Origin: Fodinibius sp052060035
Lineage (GTDB): Bacteria > Bacteroidota > Rhodothermia > Balneolales > Balneolaceae
Length of the DNA stretch: 64,000 nucleotides
Direction: 5' to 3'
Assembly: GCF_052060035.1 (NCBI RefSeq)
Contig: NZ_JBPOEA010000008.1
Coordinates: 1-64,000, forward strand
The translations under genes were made by a program, and so were the position numbers. Under the pieces are notes generated by a model. The model made no database searches, was not told the origin of the DNA, and saw only the letters and a list, made by a program, of their open reading frames with translations. Shown here piece after piece: positions 43,182-53,013 of the stretch. Numbering within the stretch: the first letter of the stretch is position 1; each line of letters opens with the position of its first letter.

Positions 43182-44426
43182 ATGGAATCCATGACTGCCC
43201 AGCAGCTTGCAAAACTGAATATCAAAGGCATTCGAGTAGCACAACCCTACGGGCGGCTGCTCGGCGAACCCGAGAAGAATGCCGTCATTTTTATCTGGGG
43301 TGAAAAAGGAGCCGGTAAATCAACGATGAGCCTGGGACTCGCTGACGCCTTAGCCGAACATGGCCGCATCGAATATATCCCCGCCGAAGAACATTTTGGG
43401 AAAACCCTGGTCGACCGCGTAAAACGCCTGGGAGCTACCCACCGGAACCTGAATTTCACCAAATGGAAATCGATTCAGGCCCTCAAAGAAATTCTGCTCA
43501 AGAACCGGTCCTTCGCCTGCATCCTCGATTCCATTTCGGTGATTGATGCCAACGCCAAGGAAACGGTCGAGCTGGCCCAGTGGTGCCGCGAAAATGGGAT
43601 CATGTTTGTCATGGTTTCCCATGCCACCAAGGACGGGCAATACAAAGGCAACACCAGTATTGCCCATGAGTGTGATATTGAGATTAAAGTCACCAAGGAA
43701 GGTGGCGCTGAAACCGAAAAAAACCGCTACCGCGAACTGACCGCTATTGCCGTCCCCTTTACGGCCCAAGATCGCGAGGTGACACCAGCCAAATCTACCA
43801 CCAAAGAAGAAAGCAACCCAGACACCCGCGAGAATCCTGTGGATACCCCTTTTAAGATTACCCTAAAAGAGATCAACAAGCTTCACAAGATTCGATCCTG
43901 GAAACGCATCAACTCCATGTTTGGAAGCAAAATGCCATGTTACGCGCCCAAGCATTCGGGGGAATCCGAAAATGCCCACCTGTCGATTCGATACACAGCC
44001 GACTATCCCAAGAAGCGGTATATCATGGATCTGTTGCTGGACGGGCACCTGGAGTACCAAGCCTGCACGGAAGGCAAAGGGGGCGGGCTCAAAGCGTGCT
44101 GGAAAAAACTGGTCAACAAATATGGCGACCTGGAGATCCGAATTTATAAGCAGGACCACGCGAAAGTCGTGCTAGGCGCCAAAGAGTACAAACGCCAGGA
44201 ACGCGCGCTTGGCAAAAAAGAAAAATCTACTGCGACCAACTCACCTGCGCCAAAGGCCAAGAAGAAACCAGCTGCTAAACCCAAATCTGCTTCTGACGAG
44301 CTAAAAGAAAAATCAACGAAAAAAAGCACTTCATCGGTTAACAAACCTCAGCAACAAGTAGACATTGAAGCGGCCAAAGAAAGTCAGGCTAAACTGGACG
44401 CCTTCCTAACCAAAGTATTAGGCTAA
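43182..44426 (+). CDS. RecA-fold ATPase, candidate genome-packaging motor
   Basis: About 414 residues from the ATG at 43182, right after the previous stop; an upstream in-frame start would overlap it. Walker A is GEKGAGKST (40-48), Walker B is CILDS (about 114-118), then a RadA/KaiC-like core with FVMVSHATKDG. A unique domain follows and the C terminus is a Lys/Ala-rich tail. It is the only stand-alone P-loop ATPase in the late module, so it may be the packaging ATPase; FtsK/HerA motifs are not clear, and a recombination role is the alternative. Confidence 0.6.
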   Translation: MESMTAQQLAKLNIKGIRVAQPYGRLLGEPEKNAVIFIWGEKGAGKSTMSLGLADALAEHGRIEYIPAEEHFGKTLVDRVKRLGATHRNLNFTKWKSIQALKEILLKNRSFACILDSISVIDANAKETVELAQWCRENGIMFVMVSHATKDGQYKGNTSIAHECDIEIKVTKEGGAETEKNRYRELTAIAVPFTAQDREVTPAKSTTKEESNPDTRENPVDTPFKITLKEINKLHKIRSWKRINSMFGSKMPCYAPKHSGESENAHLSIRYTADYPKKRYIMDLLLDGHLEYQACTEGKGGGLKACWKKLVNKYGDLEIRIYKQDHAKVVLGAKEYKRQERALGKKEKSTATNSPAPKAKKKPAAKPKSASDELKEKSTKKSTSSVNKPQQQVDIEAAKESQAKLDAFLTKVLG

Positions 44427-44430
44427 CCCC

Positions 44431-47400
44431 ATGCGAGACAATCCGACTGTTACTCCTTTTGAAGACATTACAACTGAGGACTATCCCGGCATTTTTGGCG
44501 ACTTTGATGGGGACGGGATCGCCAACGCCGACGATCCCAACCCACAACGGGCTGGCGACACCGATACGGTCGAAGAAACCAAGCTTACCGACGAAATCAA
44601 ACAGCTGATCGAATTGCGAGGCGACTACCAGCAAGCCTTGGACGAGGTAACCAGCAAGCTCAAAGACCTGCAACCGGAAGCCACGGTCAAAGGCCGGGTC
44701 AAATCCCCGTACTCGGTCATCAATAAACTCCGTCGCAAGCGTATTAAGTCCGATATCAAGCAGGCTAATTCTGGTGAGCTCTACACCCAGGGCCTGACCG
44801 ATATGGCAGGGTGCATGATCGTGCTGGCGGGTCAAGCCGATCTGGATCAAGTAGTCAACCAAATTTCTTCCGGAGTAATCGGAGAAGTTTTTGAGCATGA
44901 AGACAAATACGCCGAACCTGTTGGTGGCTACCGCGCCCACCATTTTATCGTGATGGCTGGCACCGCCGGTGATATTCCGGTCGAGATACAAGTAAAAACC
45001 CAGCGTATGGCACAAATTGCAAGCGCCGCTCACTCGCCGTACAAAAACGGACAGCTTAACACCCGGCGCATGCACGAGCTTACCGACCTTGCCTGGCAAG
45101 CTGATCAAGGTGATGAGCAGGCAGCCAGTGCGATCGACTCCCTTCTTGGAAATCCAGAAAAACTAACCAGCGAATTGACGACCCGCGAGAATCCTTCGAA
45201 CCAGCTGCAGGCGCTCCAAGACTCCTTTATTGAAACCGTAAAGAAACTGGCTCTGGCTTTTTCTTTCGACAGGTTTCCCAACGAGCACCGCGAGCAGGCA
45301 TTGGAATTGTTTCGGGGGCACGGGCAAGTCATCGGCGTCGATTTCGACGAGATATTTTCGGCCCAACAGGAAGCGAAACCCCCTGAAAAAGAAGACGATC
45401 CATCATACCAACCTACCGAAGATCGCGCGGGAGAATCGGGATTTGAAAGCCATTTTTCTGGCCTCGATCTGAAGAATTTTCAGCCTATCAAACTCTCGAA
45501 ATCCGAGCGCCGAAAAGCCAACGAAGCGGCCTTGGCTGTTTTGGAAAAAGAAGATCGCGCGATTACAGAATCCGACTTGGATATTGTTCGCCATTACACT
45601 GGCGCCGGTGGCCTTGGGTACGGTGAGGACGCAACCGGAACCGAGCGTGGCCTGCTCAACGAACATTATACCTCTTACCCGTTAGTCAAACTCATCTGGG
45701 ATAAACTCCAGGCCATGGGCGTGGACAGCGGAAACATCTTAGAACCCGGGGCCGGGATAGGCAATTTTGCAGGCTTCCTTCCCAACCGCCAGACCTATCG
45801 CATGCTGATGGTTGAGCGTTCGGCAGTAAGTTCTCGCATTGCCCAGCTGCTGCATCCAAGCCAGCTGGTCCGCCACGAAAATTTTGCCCAGACCGACCTC
45901 TCGCTATACAACCTTACCGGAGCCATAGGCAATGTCCCCTTTGGAGATATCAAAATTCATACCCAACGGGATCCGCTGGCTTCCCTAAATCCACGCATCC
46001 ACGATTACTTTATCCTGAAATCCCTGGACGCCCTTCAGCCCGGCGGATTTTTGGCGGTTATTACTTCGGTCGGTACGATGGACAAGAAGGATCCGGCCAT
46101 CCGACAGGCCATGGTCCAGCGGGCCCGATTTGTAGGTGCTTACCGGCTCCCGTCCACCGCATTCAAAGACAATGCCGATACGCTGGTTACAACGGATCTG
46201 ATTCTCTTTCAAAAATATCCGGATGTTGACGGCGAAACTCATCCTGACGTAAGTAGCGAATTAAATCAGCTCTTTGCCTATAAGGAACTTGCTGTCAACA
46301 TCACCGAACATAACGGCGAATCCTACGGGGCCTATTATAACCCGTATTACCAGAAATATCCCGAGCAGGTATTAGGCGAGCACATCCAAGGCCACGACAT
46401 GCAGTTTCTCACTCGTATGGGCGTAAAAGGTCAAGTTGATGAGGCTTTGACCAGTAAGGTTCTCGGAGATGATCTTCGCTTCCCGTACCCCCTTCCGGGA
46501 AAGAGGCCGTTCTACCGGATCCCCGATGAGGGCGTGCGCCTGGAGACGACCCGCGATTATCACGCCGGGAATATTGTCTGGCACGGGGAGAAATTCTACG
46601 AAAAACAGCGCCATTATTTCAAACCTGTTACCGTAGGTGGATCGGATAAAGCGAGTGACGGCCTTCGCGCCAAGATAAGCTCGGCCTGCCAAATGCTGGA
46701 TACATACGATGATTTTGTAACGGCGCTGGCCCAAGACAACGAGCAGAAAGAGCCGCTACGCCAGGAGTTTAAAGAGTTACTCAAAAGCCACATCGACACC
46801 TACGGGATTCCTGATGAAGACGAGGATATCCGCGAGATATTCCGCTACGACAACCGGTTGTATAAACTGACGACCTTTGTGAAGCGCGATCCCATCAGCG
46901 GAGACCTGGTTTACGCTGATATCATCGATGCGGATTCCCTATTCAACCGCAATTACGTGCCTGCGGTCTCCGACTCCGATGACTTGGCCGAAATTGCCAT
47001 GTATGGCCGCTCCATCGGCGAAGAGTTGAGCCTGGATTTCTACCAGTCCACCTATAAAGGCGGAACCGCCAGTCGTGCCGATCTACTCAAAGCCATTAAG
47101 CAGCACCCAGATTTCTTCTACAATCCCGAGACCAACAGTTACGAATTTCGTTATCAATATCTGGCCGGTAATGTTCGCCGTAAATTAGAGCTGGCCGAAG
47201 ACAACCAGCTGGAAAAAAATACCGAGGCCCTGAAGGCAGTTCTCCCCGATTGGATTGATGCCTACAGCATTACCGTCGATCCGCGCCACATTTTCACCTA
47301 CTTGCCAACAAAAGTCCTTACCCAGTGGATAAAAGATGAACTGGGCTACCGGGACGTACATATCGGCCTCGTCAAAGACAAAGCCGAGCTCGGTAACCGC

Positions 47401-50400
47401 TTCTATATGAAACTCCGCAAAGGCGGGCGGTATATCAAAGGTGGTGAGGAAACGGCCGACGACTGGAACCAAGGTTGGGGCGAGACGCCGTTTAGCAAGA
47501 TCATTAACAACTATATCCAGGATTCCAGTTTCCCGTTGGTCTTCTACGACGAGGACGACAACGTGCTCCCGAATATGACGCTCAAACGAGCCGAAGAAAA
47601 AGGCTTTACAGCTTTGATCGAGCGTTCCCGCGCCAAACAGCGCACCCATAACGACCAGATGCTCACGCGCGTGCCCCAAAAGTTCAACCAATGGGTACGC
47701 ACCAAAGCCTCCACGGAAATCCGCGAACTCATCGAGGGAGCATATAACCATGAGTATAACGCTCATATCAATCCTCAGTTCGATGGGAGCACCCTTCGCG
47801 TGCGCGGGATGTCGGACACCTTCTATGGCGTCAAAGATTTTGCGGTGTACAAACACAACCGCGCGGTCGCCGAGAAACTGGTTTGGAACGGACGCGGCGC
47901 CAACTGCCACGACGTCGGCGCCGGAAAAACGCTTTCTTCTATTATCACTTCCCAAGTGCTGTTGCAGCAGGGCGCCTGCAACAAGCCCATGTTCGTAGTA
48001 CCTGGAAAGGTTCAGGAAAAGTGGGTCGAGGAATACGCGATGCTGTTCCCGGAGGCCAAGATTCTCAACATGAAAATGAGCGGCTCCGAACGCCATAAGG
48101 AACTCACTATGGCCCAGCTTTATAACTGGGATGCGATCTTTATTGCTGACCATGCGTTCAAGAGCCTGCCTCTTTCTCCATCGGTGCAGCAGAATATGTA
48201 CAGCGAGCGCGTGGAATACTTTGATCAGATGATCGAAAACTTCGACGAGCTTATCGAAGAAGACGATGCTCTCAGCTCCACGGCTAAGAAGTCGATGGTT
48301 ACGCGCCTGGAGAAGATGAAAGAAGAATGGGAGGCCAAGCTCCGCAATGTAGCAAGTGCCAAACGTCTGGACACCGATACCTTTTTTGATGAGCTCGGCG
48401 TGGACGCCCTCTTCTTTGACGAAGCCCACTTCTACAAGAATGCGCTGGGCAGCGCCAAAGCCGCCAAGCTGGGTATTGCGGCTAACAAACCTTCCCAACG
48501 AGCCGAAGATGCCCTCCAGAAGACCAAGTGGCTGTTTTCGAAAGTAGGCTACAAAAACGTCTTTGTTCTGACGGCCACGCCGGTTGTTAACTCTCCGGTG
48601 GAGGTATGGCACATGCTCAACCTGTGCGCTCCGGATCTGCTCGACAAATACCAGATTGCCAACCTCGACAACTTCATCAACCAGTTTGTCCGCGAGGAAG
48701 AAAAAATCGTCAAAAAGACCAACGGCGAATACCGGACCGAGCGCGTGGTGGCCGGCTATTATAACCTACCGGAAATGCGTTCCATTATCGACGAGGTGAT
48801 GGACATCAAAAGTTATGACCAGTTGGTGGGATTCTATGAGAAGTTCCCTGACTACCAAAAAGACGCATTGGGGAATATTCTTAACGACGAGCAAGGCAAC
48901 CCCCAAGCGCTCAAACCGAAGTTTCGACGCCCCGAGGCGGAAACCAAACAGCAGGTCATCGAGCCCAGTGAAATTCACAAATTGTTATTTGACGACATTA
49001 TTCTCCGGGCCGATAATATTCTGGACTGCATGCGCCAGCGCGGGTGTCAGACGAAAGACAACTTCCTGGTGATTACCGGCGATGGCAGCAAGATTGCGAC
49101 CGACCTGCGCGTCTATGACCACAGCTTTACTGGCGTAGATGGAAAATTCCTGAAGCTTGGGGCCCTGGTGGACAACGTAGCCGAAAGTTACGCCTTCCGC
49201 GAAAACCCCGCCCCAAGCAGAATCCCAGAAAGCATCTATGGGGATTACTTTTCAAAAGTACCGCTGGCCAGAGAAAATCCGAACCCATATGAGGGCCAGC
49301 CTCGTCACAAACTTATTAAAGAGCTCAAATCTCTGGGATACTTTGGGGAAGTGGCCGGTGAAATCGAAGCCACCGAAGGCAATCTCCACGAGGTTCCAGT
49401 AGGCAAGCAGTTCCTGTTGAATAAAATCGAGAAGCAACGCGAAAAGCTCTCGGGTGGCAGCGACCCCATGGAAGAAACCTTTGACCGGGCGGTGATGATC
49501 GTCGAAGCGTTGTATAGCGGGCGCAAGAATCCGATAACTCCCGCAATTCGCAACCAGATCATCTTCTGCGACTGGATCTCCGTGGAAGGCCAAAAAGGCG
49601 GCAGTTACCACCAGCTCATAAAGCAGGAACTGACGAAAGCAGGCATTCCGGCTAAGGAAATAGCCATCATTAACGGCTCTATAATTGGCACCGACTCCAA
49701 AGGAGAAGACTATTTTGTCTCTTCCTCAAATGATAAGGAAGCACTTAAGAAAGAAGTGCAGGACGATTTCAACATTGGCAAGTACCGAGTGCTGATTGGC
49801 AACCAATCCATCGCCGAAGGAATGAACCTGCAAAAATGGACCACCGACCTGCATCATATGGACGTGCCTTACACGCCCTCACAAATTCAGCAGCGCAACG
49901 GGCGCGGGCTCCGGCAGGGAAACCAACACAGAAAAGTGAATATCCATTTTTACCTGATGAAAGATTCCTTCGATCAGTACCGCCTGGAGCTTGTCAGCAA
50001 GAAGCAAAGCTGGATAGATGAGCTCTTCTTTGGCGACGGCCGGGAAACCTCCGCCGATGCCGAAGGAGAATCTCTGGAATACGAGCAGATGGTGGCCGCC
50101 ACCAATTCCGATCCCCGAGTCAAAGAGTTTTTCCAGTCCAAAGCCCAAACCAAGGTGCTGAAAGCCCACATTGACTCCCTGCTTAGCGAAACCCAGCGCC
50201 TGGAGTCTTCCCTCGGACAGGCAAGTCAAGATGTTACCAAGCGCTCCGAGCGCATGAAGTCGGCTATCCAGCGAGAGCAATCCCTTATAGATTCGGAGCT
50301 GCCGGCTTCGGCCCAACAGGCCCTTGACCAAGGACTCATTCGCATCGGCTGGCTGGACTACAGCGGAGAAATTGGCACCATTGAAAACAACCTGTCTTCC

Positions 50401-51675
50401 GACGGCAAACGTATCCCCCGATTCCGCCATGAGCTGGCTTTGGAAGTGCCTAAAAATAACGCCAACGGGAGGGTGCTGTTTAACCTCATTCCTGATCCGA
50501 ATACTCCGAATCGTAGTTTCTACAATAAGATTAAATGGAGTTCCATCAAACAGATGGCAGGCGACCAGCTAAATAACCAATTTGGCTGGAGTATGGACGA
50601 GCCGGTCCAATCAGGCAGAAGCTTGGCGGGAAACAGAGGGAATATCATCGCCGACGAATCTGACTTTTTCGCCCATTATCAGGTAGATATCGAGGCCGAA
50701 AAACAGAAAACGGGCCCGGACGGCAGCGAGGTTACCTACGACCAGATCAAGCAGCAGCTGGGCATGTACAAAACGGAGCGCTGGCTGCCGATCATAAAAC
50801 AAAAACTGGCCGGACTCTTCCTGGCCCTGGAACAAGGCTGGCAGCAATCGGCCCAGACTCGCATTGAGCAGATTACCTCAGAGCTGGACCGTTCCAAGAA
50901 GACGCTGCGAGAACTGGAGACTACCCACCAGCAAACCCAAAAAGAATTGGAGCAAGCCCAGTCTTATCTCACCACCAACCAGGACACGGTCACCCGGCTC
51001 CAAGATGTGGTCAACGAGTTGGTGAAAACCAAGTTTACTGACCGGTCTGAATTGTACGAAGAGCTTAACCGTATTGCGCCTACCTACGGCGTGGAAGGAA
51101 CCGTTCGGGTGCGTGAGGTTGGTATTTATCGCGACAGTTCATCGGAGGAAAAAATACGCCCGAATCGATCTAGTAAACAGACAACGAAATCTCTCCCCAT
51201 GCCTCTGAAAACCTTATTTGGCGACCCACTGGTGTACGCGGGCTCCGTTGGTGAACTGGAGTTTATTGACCCTAAAGGATTTATGCAGCGCATACTTTCT
51301 GAGGATGAGGATCTAGCCATGATTATCGACGCCGAAGGAACCACGCTGTTCGCCTTTCCGACCACCCGCATGAAACTGATCAAAGGTGCCTACACCAGCG
51401 GCGAGGCCGAACAGATGTACCAGGAGTTCCACCATTTCCCGGCCGACGGCTACGACTACGAACTGTTTCCACCGGTTGATGCTGACTTCGTCTCTATCGG
51501 TCATGCCGAACGCATCATGTACAGCAGCGACAAGGTGATCTACTCGGGCGACCAGAAAGGAGACGACCATCATTATTATCATTATTTCGACGACGGCAAA
51601 CGTCCTGTCTTCCAATATGGGGACGTATACATCATTACGAACCTGAACATTGACGGACGCGGCATCCTTAATTAA
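44431..51675 (+). CDS. Giant polyvalent protein: RelA/SpoT-like, methyltransferase and SNF2 helicase domains
   Basis: A 2,414-residue protein. Residues 20-40 have a Ca-binding-like DxDxDG stretch (DFDGDGIANADDPNP). Residues 80-195 resemble a RelA/SpoT nucleotidyltransferase (KGRVKSPYSVINKL, LTDMAGCMIV, GYRAHH, VEIQVKTQRM). At about 435-610 is a DNA methyltransferase (EPGAGIGNF, NVPFGD). At about 1150-1870 is an SNF2-type helicase (VGAGKT, DEAH, TATP, NGRGLRQG). The C-terminal 500 residues are coiled coil plus an unassigned domain. Such polyvalent proteins are often injected with phage DNA to block host defence. Confidence 0.8.
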   Translation: MRDNPTVTPFEDITTEDYPGIFGDFDGDGIANADDPNPQRAGDTDTVEETKLTDEIKQLIELRGDYQQALDEVTSKLKDLQPEATVKGRVKSPYSVINKLRRKRIKSDIKQANSGELYTQGLTDMAGCMIVLAGQADLDQVVNQISSGVIGEVFEHEDKYAEPVGGYRAHHFIVMAGTAGDIPVEIQVKTQRMAQIASAAHSPYKNGQLNTRRMHELTDLAWQADQGDEQAASAIDSLLGNPEKLTSELTTRENPSNQLQALQDSFIETVKKLALAFSFDRFPNEHREQALELFRGHGQVIGVDFDEIFSAQQEAKPPEKEDDPSYQPTEDRAGESGFESHFSGLDLKNFQPIKLSKSERRKANEAALAVLEKEDRAITESDLDIVRHYTGAGGLGYGEDATGTERGLLNEHYTSYPLVKLIWDKLQAMGVDSGNILEPGAGIGNFAGFLPNRQTYRMLMVERSAVSSRIAQLLHPSQLVRHENFAQTDLSLYNLTGAIGNVPFGDIKIHTQRDPLASLNPRIHDYFILKSLDALQPGGFLAVITSVGTMDKKDPAIRQAMVQRARFVGAYRLPSTAFKDNADTLVTTDLILFQKYPDVDGETHPDVSSELNQLFAYKELAVNITEHNGESYGAYYNPYYQKYPEQVLGEHIQGHDMQFLTRMGVKGQVDEALTSKVLGDDLRFPYPLPGKRPFYRIPDEGVRLETTRDYHAGNIVWHGEKFYEKQRHYFKPVTVGGSDKASDGLRAKISSACQMLDTYDDFVTALAQDNEQKEPLRQEFKELLKSHIDTYGIPDEDEDIREIFRYDNRLYKLTTFVKRDPISGDLVYADIIDADSLFNRNYVPAVSDSDDLAEIAMYGRSIGEELSLDFYQSTYKGGTASRADLLKAIKQHPDFFYNPETNSYEFRYQYLAGNVRRKLELAEDNQLEKNTEALKAVLPDWIDAYSITVDPRHIFTYLPTKVLTQWIKDELGYRDVHIGLVKDKAELGNRFYMKLRKGGRYIKGGEETADDWNQGWGETPFSKIINNYIQDSSFPLVFYDEDDNVLPNMTLKRAEEKGFTALIERSRAKQRTHNDQMLTRVPQKFNQWVRTKASTEIRELIEGAYNHEYNAHINPQFDGSTLRVRGMSDTFYGVKDFAVYKHNRAVAEKLVWNGRGANCHDVGAGKTLSSIITSQVLLQQGACNKPMFVVPGKVQEKWVEEYAMLFPEAKILNMKMSGSERHKELTMAQLYNWDAIFIADHAFKSLPLSPSVQQNMYSERVEYFDQMIENFDELIEEDDALSSTAKKSMVTRLEKMKEEWEAKLRNVASAKRLDTDTFFDELGVDALFFDEAHFYKNALGSAKAAKLGIAANKPSQRAEDALQKTKWLFSKVGYKNVFVLTATPVVNSPVEVWHMLNLCAPDLLDKYQIANLDNFINQFVREEEKIVKKTNGEYRTERVVAGYYNLPEMRSIIDEVMDIKSYDQLVGFYEKFPDYQKDALGNILNDEQGNPQALKPKFRRPEAETKQQVIEPSEIHKLLFDDIILRADNILDCMRQRGCQTKDNFLVITGDGSKIATDLRVYDHSFTGVDGKFLKLGALVDNVAESYAFRENPAPSRIPESIYGDYFSKVPLARENPNPYEGQPRHKLIKELKSLGYFGEVAGEIEATEGNLHEVPVGKQFLLNKIEKQREKLSGGSDPMEETFDRAVMIVEALYSGRKNPITPAIRNQIIFCDWISVEGQKGGSYHQLIKQELTKAGIPAKEIAIINGSIIGTDSKGEDYFVSSSNDKEALKKEVQDDFNIGKYRVLIGNQSIAEGMNLQKWTTDLHHMDVPYTPSQIQQRNGRGLRQGNQHRKVNIHFYLMKDSFDQYRLELVSKKQSWIDELFFGDGRETSADAEGESLEYEQMVAATNSDPRVKEFFQSKAQTKVLKAHIDSLLSETQRLESSLGQASQDVTKRSERMKSAIQREQSLIDSELPASAQQALDQGLIRIGWLDYSGEIGTIENNLSSDGKRIPRFRHELALEVPKNNANGRVLFNLIPDPNTPNRSFYNKIKWSSIKQMAGDQLNNQFGWSMDEPVQSGRSLAGNRGNIIADESDFFAHYQVDIEAEKQKTGPDGSEVTYDQIKQQLGMYKTERWLPIIKQKLAGLFLALEQGWQQSAQTRIEQITSELDRSKKTLRELETTHQQTQKELEQAQSYLTTNQDTVTRLQDVVNELVKTKFTDRSELYEELNRIAPTYGVEGTVRVREVGIYRDSSSEEKIRPNRSSKQTTKSLPMPLKTLFGDPLVYAGSVGELEFIDPKGFMQRILSEDEDLAMIIDAEGTTLFAFPTTRMKLIKGAYTSGEAEQMYQEFHHFPADGYDYELFPPVDADFVSIGHAERIMYSSDKVIYSGDQKGDDHHYYHYFDDGKRPVFQYGDVYIITNLNIDGRGILN

Positions 51676-51692
51676 CTATCAGAAAATCAACC

Positions 51693-52214
51693 ATGACCCA
51701 ACGAATATTTGCAAAAAATCCAACTCACTTGGATGTAATCGAAAACCCAACAACCCCAAAACCTGCAACTATGGCAAAACAACTAACAACCGAAAAAGCT
51801 GTCAGCGAATTTAAGCAGCAGCTTATCACTGCCGGATATATTGTGGGCGGCCAGGCAATTGGTGCGCAGCTTAATGGGCTGGCCGTACCCGCTATCCTTG
51901 GCGGAAGCTCAGCTACCGTCCAGCAAGCGGCCCGTGTTGGCCTCCCGCTCACCCTAGGCATGGCCTTTACCATGTTCACCAAAAACAAACACCTTCGCGG
52001 TCTGGCCATGGGTCTAGGCGTGCAAGGCGTGATGGAGCTGATCAAGTTCGTCATGCCTGACTGGACCCCCTCCCAGGGACTAATGGAAGGAAGTGAATAC
52101 CTATGGGATGAGCAAAACCTCACTCCACAACCCACACCACCAGTACAACTTCCTGTCGAAACCGGACACGTTTCTCAAATTGAAACCGTATTTGAAGATA
52201 CCGTGGAGGTGTAA
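51693..52214 (+). CDS. Membrane-associated late protein
   Basis: A 173-residue protein with at least two Gly/Ala-rich hydrophobic segments (AGYIVGGQAIGAQLNGLAVPAIL, LPLTLGMAFTMF) in its middle, and a polar N and C terminus. No family recognised. It directly precedes the capsid candidates, a common position for a virion membrane or vertex protein. Confidence 0.5.
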   Translation: MTQRIFAKNPTHLDVIENPTTPKPATMAKQLTTEKAVSEFKQQLITAGYIVGGQAIGAQLNGLAVPAILGGSSATVQQAARVGLPLTLGMAFTMFTKNKHLRGLAMGLGVQGVMELIKFVMPDWTPSQGLMEGSEYLWDEQNLTPQPTPPVQLPVETGHVSQIETVFEDTVEV

Positions 52215-52321
52215 TCGGCAACCCATTTTTCTCATAGCTCTTGCTGACTAGGGACTGCCTGCGGGAACAAGCAGTAGGCCACAAAGGCCCCACTTACAAC
52301 CCTTTTAACTAACAACGAACT

Positions 52322-52942
52322 ATGAGTAACCAAATTTCTAAAAAAGCTATTGTCCCCGCCAGCGCGCGCATCAAAACCTATTTTGATACCCAGCAAGTCA
52401 CCAAAAACGGCGCTGTCGTCAACTTCTTCCCGCCCAACTCCACGCGGAAAATCACCCGCAACAATTATGTTGGGAATCCCTTCCCGGGAGAGCTTAAACG
52501 TCGCGTTCTGGCCCTTTCCTTCGAGGTGACCAAGCAGTTCATCGAAGACGATGAGGCCAACGGCATCGATGCCCGCGGGATCGTCAACTCGTTGAAAGAT
52601 GCCGGCGTTATTTTGCAGGCCGATAATGACAACAAGGAGTTCCTGCGCGTGCCCATCTCCAAGCATTCCAACTTCTCCGGCACGGACGTGCAGTTGGTAG
52701 CAGGCACGGCAAATACCGTTGATGCTCCGGTGGTCTTCAAACGCATCGCTGCCCTTCGTTCAGCAGACGAGTACCGTTTGGCAGATCCGTTTGATCTGGC
52801 GGTCAATCAGACCTTGTCACTATCAGTTCACTTCGAGGATTCCTCAGTGTTCCCCAGTGACGAAAACTGGACGACTTCTGGCCAAGGCCTGCTGTACCTG
52901 CGCGCAAGCATTGTCGTGGCTGAAATGAAGCCCGAAAAATAA
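52322..52942 (+). CDS. Candidate small major capsid protein 1 (beta-rich, jelly-roll-like)
   Basis: A 206-residue protein without membrane helix or enzyme motif, rich in predicted beta strands. The ending, ADPFDLAVNQTLSLSVHF followed by LYLRASIVVAEMK, resembles the last strands of capsid proteins of tailless phages. It follows a 107-bp leader and ends 9 bp before a strong terminator, as expected for a highly expressed structural gene. With the next gene it recalls the two small single-jelly-roll capsid proteins of P23-77-type viruses. The fold is inferred. Confidence 0.6.
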   Translation: MSNQISKKAIVPASARIKTYFDTQQVTKNGAVVNFFPPNSTRKITRNNYVGNPFPGELKRRVLALSFEVTKQFIEDDEANGIDARGIVNSLKDAGVILQADNDNKEFLRVPISKHSNFSGTDVQLVAGTANTVDAPVVFKRIAALRSADEYRLADPFDLAVNQTLSLSVHFEDSSVFPSDENWTTSGQGLLYLRASIVVAEMKPEK

Positions 52943-52950
52943 TCCCTCTA

Positions 52951-52990
52951 TCCGGCAGCGGCCATCGGGTCGTTGCCGGCTTTTTTATTG
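52951..52990 (+). terminator. Hairpin terminator after capsid candidate 1
   Basis: CCGGCAGCG and CGTTGCCGG flank a loop of about 10 nt and are followed by CTTTTTTATT. It would trim or stop the transcript after the first capsid gene, which can raise its relative dose. It separates the two capsid candidates. Confidence 0.75.
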
Positions 52991-53013
52991 CCCTAACTCC
53001 TAGCTGACCATAA

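Noticed and set aside
47185..48612. Long minus-strand ORF (475 codons) opposite the helicase domain
   Set aside because: The plus frame holds an unbroken 2,414-residue protein with conserved motifs; the opposite frame has none.
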